From contig JAJBVE010000218.1 of NCBI GenBank assembly GCA_020859995.1, positions 1-32,664 of the forward strand: 32,664 nucleotides of DNA, in the 5' to 3' direction. The stretch comes from Clostridiales bacterium (GTDB lineage: Bacteria; Bacillota; Clostridia; Lachnospirales; Lachnospiraceae). Shown here in pieces: positions 1-5,888 of the stretch. Below the pieces are notes generated by a model. The model saw only the letters and a program-made list of their open reading frames with translations, made no database searches and was not told the origin of the DNA. The position numbers were made by a program, and so were the translations under genes. Positions within the stretch are counted from its first letter, which is position 1, and the number at the start of each line of letters is the position of its first letter.

Positions 1-233
1 AAGACACACGTATTTTTCTTATGCGCAATTATATCAAACAGATATTCGGAAAGAACCGCCGCCAGCACCGACAGCAGGATCACCAGAAACGCATGCAGCC
101 CATAGCGGACGATGCCGAACACGGTGGCAGGCATCAGTGCGAGTACAACATCGAGCATGACCTGTCCGGTGGTTAATTTCCTGTCGCGGATGTGGGGGCT
201 GGAGGAAACATTTAAAAGCTGATTTTCATTCAT
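1..233 (-). CDS. rnfD: RnfD, electron transport complex membrane subunit (N-terminal part only)
   Basis: This is the first 77 codons of RnfD, an integral membrane subunit of the Rnf ferredoxin:NAD+ oxidoreductase; the rest lies beyond the left edge. The start reads MNENQLLNVSSSPHIRDR, and the SSSPHIR stretch is characteristic of RnfD/NqrB N-termini. Two hydrophobic stretches follow: one around VMLDVVLALMPATVFGIV and one around AFLVILLSVLAAVLSEYLF. Family knowledge: RnfD carries covalently bound FMN and takes part in ion-coupled electron transfer. The start codon is 10 bases after the rnfC stop, with a GAGGGATGAG-type ribosome binding site overlapping the end of rnfC, so the two are surely co-transcribed. 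The flavinylation site cannot be seen because it lies in the missing part. Confidence 0.93.
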   Translation of the reverse strand, partial: MNENQLLNVSSSPHIRDRKLTTGQVMLDVVLALMPATVFGIVRYGLHAFLVILLSVLAAVLSEYLFDIIAHKKNTCV

Positions 234-243
234 GACTCATCCC

Positions 244-1578
244 TCACTTTCTTCTCGCGGCCAGAATCTCGGACTTGGCCTGCTTAAACAGCTGCATCAG
301 CGGACGCTTCGCCGGGCAGACCCAGGTACAGGAGCCGCAGGCGATGCAGTCGAGGCCGTACAGACGCTTCTCGTACTGCTCGTAATCTTTTTTCTCCGCC
401 GCGTCCGCCATCATCTGCGGAATCAGATGGATCGGACAGACTCGGGAACAGCGCCCGCAGCGGATGCAGGCAGTCTGCTGTTCGGCCGCCAGCTCTACCT
501 CGTCCTCCGCCAGAAGCGTGAGTGCATTGCTTGCTTTGGTAATAGGAACATCAAGTGAAGGCATTGCGATTCCCATCATCGGACCGCCGCTCAGCGCTTT
601 TTTCAATGTGACTTCCGGCTTGATGCCGCCCGCGGCCTCTGTCAGTTCCCTGTAAGCGGTGCCGATCGGAACTTCGAAGGTCCCCGGATTTGCGACTGCG
701 TCGCCGGAGACGGTAAAATAACGCTTCATCAGCGGCTCCGAATAGCAGCAGGCGCGGTAGATCGCGTAGAGAGTGGCAACATTGCAGACGATGCAGCCCA
801 CGTCCGCCGGCAGCTGGCCGAATTTCAGGTCGCGGCCGCTGACTACGGAGATCAGGTTGCGCTCGCCGCCCTCCGGATATTTGGCCTTGACCGGCTGCAC
901 CATGACGCCCTTTTCACCGGCACAGACCGCTTCCATGGCTTTGATGGCTTCCGGTTTGTTATCCTCGATGGCGATGACGCCCATCGCGTCCGGGAAAAGC
1001 TGAAGCACCAGACGCAGTCCGTCCAGGATGCCTCGGCTCTGATTCTGCATCAGACGGTCGTCGCAGGTTATGTAAGGCTCACATTCAGAGCCATTCGCAA
1101 TGACATATTCAATGGATTCCGGCTTTTTTGATGTCAGCTTGACATGAGTTGGGAATCCGGCTCCGCCCATTCCGACAATGCCGGCCTTCTGGATGGCGTC
1201 CAGAATATCTTTATTGGAAAAAGTTTCGGCTCGGCGTTTTTTGCCGATGCCTTCCATCTGTGTGTAAGCGCCGTCATTTTCCACCACGATGCAGGTCGCC
1301 TTCGCACCGGACGCAATCGTGCGCTCTTCGATGGCTTTTACCTTGCCTGAGCAGGAGCAGATGATATTCGCGGAGACAAAGCCGTCCGCTTCGGCAATTG
1401 TCTGCCCGGCCTGCACCAGGTCCCCCTTTTTTACGACGGGCTTCGCAGGCTTGCCGATATGCTGGTTGACCGGGAAAACAAGGTCGCCCTGCGGCTGATA
1501 AGGTGTTACCGGGCCGCCCAGGGAGAGCTCCTTGAATCCCTCGGGGTGAATACCGCCCCGGAATGTTTTTACACTCAT
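244..1578 (-). CDS. rnfC: RnfC, NADH-binding iron-sulfur subunit of the Rnf complex
   Basis: A 444-residue peripheral subunit of Rnf that exchanges electrons with NAD(H) on the cytoplasmic face. Visible features are the N-terminal RnfC barrel-sandwich region with FRGGIHPEGFKELS, the glycine-rich nucleotide/FMN-binding loop GMGGAGFPTHVKL near residues 136-148, the NGSECEPYITCDDRLM segment near 162-177, and two C-terminal [4Fe-4S] motifs. The cluster cysteines are C371/C374/C377/C381 (CIRCGRCSRVCP) and C411/C414/C417/C421 (CIACGSCTWVCP). Length is normal for the short clostridial form, which lacks the long repetitive tail of proteobacterial RnfC. The start has an AAGGAGG site. It lies 70 bases downstream of the four-FMN-domain gene with no terminator between them, so that protein is probably transcribed together with Rnf. 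Confidence 0.96.
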   Translation of the reverse strand: MSVKTFRGGIHPEGFKELSLGGPVTPYQPQGDLVFPVNQHIGKPAKPVVKKGDLVQAGQTIAEADGFVSANIICSCSGKVKAIEERTIASGAKATCIVVENDGAYTQMEGIGKKRRAETFSNKDILDAIQKAGIVGMGGAGFPTHVKLTSKKPESIEYVIANGSECEPYITCDDRLMQNQSRGILDGLRLVLQLFPDAMGVIAIEDNKPEAIKAMEAVCAGEKGVMVQPVKAKYPEGGERNLISVVSGRDLKFGQLPADVGCIVCNVATLYAIYRACCYSEPLMKRYFTVSGDAVANPGTFEVPIGTAYRELTEAAGGIKPEVTLKKALSGGPMMGIAMPSLDVPITKASNALTLLAEDEVELAAEQQTACIRCGRCSRVCPIHLIPQMMADAAEKKDYEQYEKRLYGLDCIACGSCTWVCPAKRPLMQLFKQAKSEILAARRK

Positions 1579-1648
1579 ACTTTATAATCCTCCTTACAGG
1601 ATTGCGATGATAACAGGGTCAAAAGGTCAGAAACAAAAATATATGCGC

Positions 1649-3607
1649 TTAATCTATTTCAGACTCATCTGCATCTGCTTCTTCTTCGGCTGCATCTTCC
1701 GTATCCTTTTCGTCAGATTCATTGTCTGTGATATAGATTTCCGTCGGAGTGTCCGCACCGCCGATGATGGCCGATGAGCCCTCTGCATCCTCCTCTGCAA
1801 TCAGAGCCTGCGCGATGCAGTCTTCGGCGGCTTCCAGAATCGCGTCTGCGGTCACCGTGGCGCCGGAAATGCCGTCTACCTCGGCGGACTGTGCGTCGAG
1901 CACCTGCCCGATGACATCGCTGTCAATCAGGGCATAGGTGGAAGTCTCACCGGCTACGTCCGCGTCCATTGCAAGGATGCTGTATTCATCAAACTCCATC
2001 GTGACCGTGATTTCTGCCGAATAGCCGGTGGCATTGGCCGTGTAGGTGCCGGCTGTGTAAAGAGGAGAGGAAGCAGCTGTGTCAGCATCAGCGGCTTCCG
2101 TCTCAGCTTCTGTTTCTGCTTCGTTTTCACTCACAGGGCTTGTTCCTTCATCTGAACTTTCGGTTGCAGCCGCCTGCGCGATGCAGTCCTGCATGGCAGT
2201 CTTGAGTGCATCAGAAGTGACAGTGGCGCCTGAGACCCCGTCCACTTCGGCACTCTGTGCGGTAAGAAACTGCACCGCCATTTCATCGCCGATATCCGCG
2301 CCGATGCCTGCGGTTTCTCCGGAAACATCTACAGAGACAGCGGTCAGCCTGCTTTCACTAAAAGTGGCGATTACAGTGACATCGCTGTCAATTCCCGCTG
2401 CGGAAGCCGCATAGGTGCCGGCCTTGTAAGCAGCAGCCTTTGCATCAGCAGCAGCTTCTGATTCAGCCTCCATCTCAGCAGCATCCGTTTCGGCTTCTGT
2501 CTCTGCAGCAACAGCTTCCGTTTCAGTTTCTGTCTCTGCATTGGCAATTTCCGTTTCGGTCTCCTCCTCAGCAGCAGTTTCAGCTTCCGTTTCAGTTTCT
2601 GTCTCTGCAGCCTCTGCTTCATCTGCTGTATCTTCCTCACTCACAGCACTTACACCATCCTCAGGAGTCCCGTTCCCGGCTGCCTGGTCAAAGCAGTCCT
2701 GCAGGGCTGCTTTGAGTGCGTCAGACGTAACCGTAGCGCCGGATACTCCATCTACGTCGGCACTTTGCGCGTTAAGAAACTGTTCAATCATTTCGTCGCC
2801 GATGTCCGCACCGAGGCCAGCCGTCTCTCCGGAAACATCAACTGAGAGGGCAGTCAGGCCGCTTTCACTAAAAGTTGCATATACGGTGACATCGCTGTCA
2901 ATTCCCGCTGAGGTCGCTGTGTAGGTACCGGCCGTGTAGCTCGCCGTGCCGGATGAAGTATCGGCAGTTTCAGCCTTTGTTTCTGCCTCTGCAGCATCTG
3001 CTTCCGCTTCGGCCGCAGTTTCAGCCTCCGATTCTGCTTCAGCAGCCTCAGCATCCGTTTCATTCTCAGTCTCATCCTTAGCAGCTTCGGTTTCTGCCTC
3101 AGTCACGGAAGCTTCGGTTTCTACTTCAGCAGCTGCTGATTCCGTTTCGTTTTCTAAATCCTTGGCGTCATCCGAAGCCCCACCTCCGGCTGCCTGCGTG
3201 ATGCAGTCCTGCATGGCTGCTTTGAGCGCGTCAGAAGTAACCGTAGCACTTGAAACACCGTCCACATCGGCGCTTTGTGCCGCAAGGAACTTCTCGACCA
3301 TTTCATCGCCGATGTCCGCACCGATGCCCGCGGTCTCTCCGGAAACATCAACCGATACATCCGTCAGACTGCTTTCATCAAAAGTAGCAGTCACGGTGAC
3401 ATCACTGGAAATCCCTGCTGAGGAAGCGGTGTAGGTACCGGCCGTATAGCTCATTGTGCCGGATGAAGCTGTGGTGGCCGTGGCAGCTTCCTCGGAGGAA
3501 TTGACGGAATAATCCCCGATCGTAATAACGCCAAGAGAGGCGGCAACGACCACGCAGGCTGTTACACCCTTTACGAAAGTGGTGCGTGAAACAATTTCTT
3601 TACCCAT
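1649..3607 (-). CDS. Secreted/anchored protein with four FMN-binding domains joined by acidic linkers
   Basis: A 652-residue exported protein. Residues 14-31 form a hydrophobic export signal or anchor. Four FMN_bind (PF04205-like) domains follow, at roughly 53-140, 223-310, 393-480 and 516-602. They are separated by Glu/Thr/Ala-rich linkers of 35-80 residues and followed by an acidic tail. Each domain ends with a flavinylation-type motif: SSATVT (119-124), SGATVT (289-294), SGATVT (459-464) and SGATVT (581-586). The last threonine would carry FMN, attached by ApbE. Domains 1-3 share SGETAG(I/L)GADIGDEM; domain 4 has lost this stretch. Family knowledge: such domains carry electrons outside the membrane, as in RnfG/NqrC and extracellular flavin reductases. 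Position directly before rnfC suggests it receives electrons from Rnf. No ApbE gene is in the window. Transcription probably starts in the gap downstream of the tatC terminator; I saw no convincing -35/-10 pair there. Confidence 0.9.
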   Translation of the reverse strand: MGKEIVSRTTFVKGVTACVVVAASLGVITIGDYSVNSSEEAATATTASSGTMSYTAGTYTASSAGISSDVTVTATFDESSLTDVSVDVSGETAGIGADIGDEMVEKFLAAQSADVDGVSSATVTSDALKAAMQDCITQAAGGGASDDAKDLENETESAAAEVETEASVTEAETEAAKDETENETDAEAAEAESEAETAAEAEADAAEAETKAETADTSSGTASYTAGTYTATSAGIDSDVTVYATFSESGLTALSVDVSGETAGLGADIGDEMIEQFLNAQSADVDGVSGATVTSDALKAALQDCFDQAAGNGTPEDGVSAVSEEDTADEAEAAETETETEAETAAEEETETEIANAETETETEAVAAETEAETDAAEMEAESEAAADAKAAAYKAGTYAASAAGIDSDVTVIATFSESRLTAVSVDVSGETAGIGADIGDEMAVQFLTAQSAEVDGVSGATVTSDALKTAMQDCIAQAAATESSDEGTSPVSENEAETEAETEAADADTAASSPLYTAGTYTANATGYSAEITVTMEFDEYSILAMDADVAGETSTYALIDSDVIGQVLDAQSAEVDGISGATVTADAILEAAEDCIAQALIAEEDAEGSSAIIGGADTPTEIYITDNESDEKDTEDAAEEEADADESEID

Positions 3608-3720
3608 TCTTTAATCCCTTTCTTGCATAGTTTGTTTTTGGTTTTATGCGCAGAACCAGACAGGTGTACGGTGAAAAACATACCCTGTCCGATTCAATCA
3701 CGCAAAAACAGTTTCTGTTG

Positions 3721-3746
3721 CAAAGTAAAACGGCGTTTGCCGTTTG
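3721..3746 (-). terminator. Probable intrinsic terminator downstream of tatC
   Basis: On the minus strand a 7-bp stem AAACGGC/GCCGTTT with loop AAAC is followed by TTTTACTTT. It lies 32-57 bases after the tatC stop and before the four-FMN-domain gene. This suggests that the tatAC and FMN/Rnf units are separable transcripts. The U-tract is interrupted, so leakage is likely. Confidence 0.5.
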
Positions 3747-3777
3747 CTTTTGAAAATTAAGGCTGTCAGCATATTAC

Positions 3778-4569
3778 CTATTCCTCTTTATTCTCACTGC
3801 CTGCAGGCTTTTTCCGCCGCAGACGCAGAAGAAGGCTAGAGAGCAAAATGCTGAACTGATAGAGCAGCATCATCGGCAGCGCAACCATTGTTTGCGAGAC
3901 GATATCCGGCGGTGTTACGACTGCCGCAATCAAAAAAATGACGACAATCGCCGGCTTGAAGGCTTTTTTCATCCATTCGACCTTTAAAAGCCCCATCTGT
4001 GTAAGGAGTACGGATATGACCGGCAGCTCAAAGATGATCCCAAATACCAGAAAGATCGTCAGCAGAAAATTCAGGTATTTCTCGACACTGACCGCAGCTG
4101 TGATCCCGCTGCCCGAGCTGATGTCAATCAGAAACTTCAGCATAAAGGGGAGCATAACTTTGTAAGCGAAAAAAATGCCGATCAGGAAAAAGAGCAGACC
4201 GGAAATGAGCGCAGCAAGAAAAAGTACATTTTCATCAGATTTCAGACCAGGCTGGATGAATGCCCACAGATGATAAAGAATCAACGGCAGACACAGGCAC
4301 ACGGCTGCAACCAGCGCAATCGAAAACTGCTGCATCAGCAACTCCTGGGGAGAAATGTAGATAAACTCGTAGCCGTACACTGCTCCCATATCGGTCAGAA
4401 ACGAGATAAGATCCTGAGAAAAATAGAGGGCGATGAGAAATGCGGCAACCAGTGCCACGATGCAGATCCCCAGCCGGTTCCTCAGCTCCCGCAGATGTCC
4501 GGAGAGCGGCATTACGCCATCTTTTTCTGCTTTCGGCTGATCCTGTTTGTTTTTCCGATTCTTCATCAC
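3778..4569 (-). CDS. tatC: TatC, twin-arginine translocase core subunit
   Basis: A 263-residue polytopic membrane protein that binds twin-arginine signal peptides and nucleates the Tat pore. The N-terminal signature MPLSGHLRELRNRLG (the HLxELRxR motif) is present. About six membrane segments follow. Conserved TatC regions include AYKVMLPFMLKFL, FGIIFELPVISVLL and AVVTPPDIVSQTMVALP. The start overlaps the tatA stop by four bases (ATGA), showing translational coupling. Its neighbour across the divergent promoter is a flavoprotein with a canonical SRRDFLK signal, which makes that protein an obvious client and suggests a Tat system devoted largely to this redox module. Confidence 0.96.
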   Translation of the reverse strand: MMKNRKNKQDQPKAEKDGVMPLSGHLRELRNRLGICIVALVAAFLIALYFSQDLISFLTDMGAVYGYEFIYISPQELLMQQFSIALVAAVCLCLPLILYHLWAFIQPGLKSDENVLFLAALISGLLFFLIGIFFAYKVMLPFMLKFLIDISSGSGITAAVSVEKYLNFLLTIFLVFGIIFELPVISVLLTQMGLLKVEWMKKAFKPAIVVIFLIAAVVTPPDIVSQTMVALPMMLLYQFSILLSSLLLRLRRKKPAGSENKEE

Positions 4570-4751
4570 TGCTCCGTATCTCTAGATCCTCCGTTGCCAT
4601 CCGGATTATTTTTGCTGTCATCCTCTGCGCCTTCCCGAAAGCTTTTCGAAGCCTTCCCGATCATTTTCGTCAGCTTGGGAATCTGGCTGGGGCCGAAAAG
4701 AATGATGATAATGGCCAGGATGATCAGTAACTCTGTGGTTCCAAGTTTCAT
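4566..4751 (-). CDS. tatA: TatA, twin-arginine translocase pore-forming subunit
   Basis: A 61-residue protein with the standard TatA layout: a short N-terminal membrane helix (LLIILAIIIILF), the FGPSQIPKL hinge, an amphipathic helix (LTKMIGKASKSFREG) and a short polar tail. Length is at the low end for the family. An AAGGAGGT site precedes the start and the stop overlaps tatC. It has its own promoter, so tatAC can be expressed apart from the upstream tatB-like gene. Confidence 0.95.
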   Translation of the reverse strand: MKLGTTELLIILAIIIILFGPSQIPKLTKMIGKASKSFREGAEDDSKNNPDGNGGSRDTEQ

Positions 4752-4784
4752 AGCGGATACCTCCTTAGATATGTACTATCATGT

Positions 4785-4813
4785 ATTATAATAATGAAAG
4801 ATAAAAAAGACAA
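4785..4813 (-). promoter_or_regulatory. Sigma-A-type promoter for tatAC
   Basis: On the minus strand, TTGTCT (4813-4808), a 17-base spacer and a perfect TATAAT (4790-4785) lie about 35 bases upstream of the tatA start, giving a leader of under 30 bases. It implies that tatAC is not only read through from the tatB-like gene. Confidence 0.6.
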
Positions 4814-4832
4814 GCCCTGAAAGCAAGCATCC

Positions 4833-4894
4833 GTTACATGTTACACCTGCAGATCAGGGAATGCCATAAATCTGGTCAGGGTGTAATATGTAAC
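4833..4894. repeat. Large inverted repeat between the tatB-like gene and tatA
   Basis: Two 15-base arms, GTTACATGTTACACC (4833-4847) and GGTGTAATATGTAAC (4880-4894), pair with a single mismatch. Inside the 32-base loop CAGAT and ATCTG can extend the stem. On the minus strand no U-run follows directly (TTTTTT comes about 25 bases later), so it is either a weak terminator of the tatB-like transcript or a processing/stability hairpin. Confidence 0.6.
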
Positions 4895-4940
4895 AGACAT
4901 CAGGCAAATGCCCGAACGCATACTGTGGTAAATTCCGGGA

Positions 4941-5492
4941 TTAAGATTCTGAGACAGCCTGTCCGCCGGTGCTCTCGTCTGAAGCGGACTGATCGTCTGT
5001 GGTCTTGTCCTGCGGTGTTGTTTCGCCTTCATTCGTGTCTGAACTTACTGGCTCAGGCTCGCTTTCATTCGTACTCTCATTGTTTTTGACTGTACCAGGC
5101 TCGCTGTCACTTTTACTTTCGCCGCCTTTGGCTGTACCAGATTTGCTTTCATTCTTGCTGTCTTTTGCCGATTCCGAACTCTTTTTCCGGTCCGTCTCCG
5201 CTTTCAGCGGCTTTCCCAGATCTGAAAAAGATTTCTGGACATCTTTGATATTGCCGGAAACCTCGCTGGCCAGATCGGTGGCGGGCTTCATCGCCTCCCG
5301 CAGCGGCGCCTGCGCTTCATTAAGCGGCTCCACTACGTTATCCTTGATTTCCTTGGCGGCCTCAGAAGAAATATCCCGGAACGAGCGCAGAGCTTCGCCG
5401 AATTTTCTGGCGTAATAGGGAAGCTTGTCAGGCCCGGCTACAAACAGCGCGACTACAAGGATCAGAAGAATTTCCGTCATGCCGATTTTCAT
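4941..5492 (-). CDS. TatB/TatA-family translocase subunit with long repetitive polar tail
   Basis: A 183-residue second TatA/B-type protein. The N-terminus MKIGMTEILLILVVALF is a membrane helix with the early glutamate expected in TatB. It is followed by AGPDKLP (in place of the FGP hinge of TatA) and a long amphipathic helix. The tail from about residue 95 is Ser/Glu/Lys-rich and contains a threefold 14-residue repeat. The start at 5492 is preferred over an upstream ATG at 5528 because GGGAGGAAAAC sits just before it and the Tat consensus begins there. Whether it acts as TatB or as a second TatA cannot be told from sequence; the length and hinge favour a TatB-like role. It is the first gene of the leftward Tat/FMN/Rnf set and has its own leader and promoter. 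Confidence 0.88.
   Translation of the reverse strand: MKIGMTEILLILVVALFVAGPDKLPYYARKFGEALRSFRDISSEAAKEIKDNVVEPLNEAQAPLREAMKPATDLASEVSGNIKDVQKSFSDLGKPLKAETDRKKSSESAKDSKNESKSGTAKGGESKSDSEPGTVKNNESTNESEPEPVSSDTNEGETTPQDKTTDDQSASDESTGGQAVSES
5048..5173. repeat. 42-bp tandem repeat x3 inside the tatB-like tail
   Basis: Units start at 5048, 5090 and 5132, each beginning CTG(T/G) and containing CCAG or TCAG then (G/A)(C/T)T(C/T)GCT. The unit is 14 codons long, so the repeat expands the protein tail without changing frame. Divergence between units shows it is not a recent duplication. Confidence 0.7.
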
Positions 5493-5555
5493 ATTCGTTT
5501 TCCTCCCTTCCGCGCTGGCGCAAAGCAAGGGCTGCGCACGGGCAAACTGATTTAA

Positions 5556-5609
5556 AATACTTCATAAACGTACGCTTTTGCACGTACTTCGCTGCAAGTG
5601 TGAAGTATT
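5556..5609 (-). promoter_or_regulatory. Structured 5' leader of the tatB-like transcript
   Basis: AATACTTCA (5556-5564) and TGAAGTATT (5601-5609) form a perfect 9-bp stem. Within it GTAC-containing arms (around 5569-5590) can form a second hairpin. The element lies between the predicted promoter and the ribosome binding site of the tatB-like gene. It may be a leader control element or only an mRNA stabiliser; it does not match a riboswitch I recognise. Confidence 0.45.
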
Positions 5610-5630
5610 GTCCTGAACAATTGCAACACT

Positions 5631-5658
5631 ATTTTATAGAATACCAGTTTTCCGGCAA
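5631..5658 (-). promoter_or_regulatory. Predicted promoter for the tatB-like gene
   Basis: On the minus strand TTGCCG (5658-5653), a 16-base spacer and TAAAAT (5636-5631) precede the structured leader. The -35 matches are modest. The neighbouring AT-rich stretch 5660-5800 may help as an UP-like region. Confidence 0.4.
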
Positions 5659-5667
5659 TCTTTCAGC

Positions 5668-5699
5668 GGACAATTTTTGGTTTTTTTTGGACAATTTTT
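5668..5699. promoter_or_regulatory. Pair of direct repeats GGACAATTTTT in the divergent promoter region
   Basis: Identical 11-mers occupy 5668-5678 and 5689-5699, 21 bases apart, which is two turns of the helix. They lie between the leftward Tat/Rnf promoter and the rightward reductase promoter. This spacing suits an operator bound on one face by a dimeric or tandem regulator. The regulator is unknown. Confidence 0.4.
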
Positions 5700-5814
5700 A
5701 TATAGATAAAATTTTGAACTTGAACACTTTTAAACTGGTCTTAAAAAAGACAAAAATTCATGAAAAAAATTGCCAAAATTGATATAAAATTACTAATAAG
5801 CGGGCTGCCAAGAC

Positions 5815-5843
5815 TGGACGCTTTGGAAGAAGTGTGCTATACT
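5815..5843 (+). promoter_or_regulatory. Promoter of the Tat-exported reductase gene
   Basis: TGGACG (5815-5820), a 17-base spacer and TATACT (5838-5843), with an extended -10 TGC just before it. The transcript would start near 5850 and reach an AAGGAGG site at 5871-5877. Confidence 0.6.
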
Positions 5844-5888
5844 TTTACAAATGTTGTTTATCGTTAAAGCAAGGAGGATTGTAGAATT

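Noticed and set aside
2946-3434. Ser/Ala/Val-rich open frame opposite the four-FMN gene
   Set aside because: It is the complement of the Glu/Ala linker and repeated FMN domains; similar antisense frames recur opposite each domain, and none has a convincing start.
5600-5782. 60-codon AT-rich open frame in the divergent promoter region
   Set aside because: It is rich in Phe/Asn/Lys as expected from AT-rich DNA, lacks a ribosome binding site and crosses the operator-like repeats.
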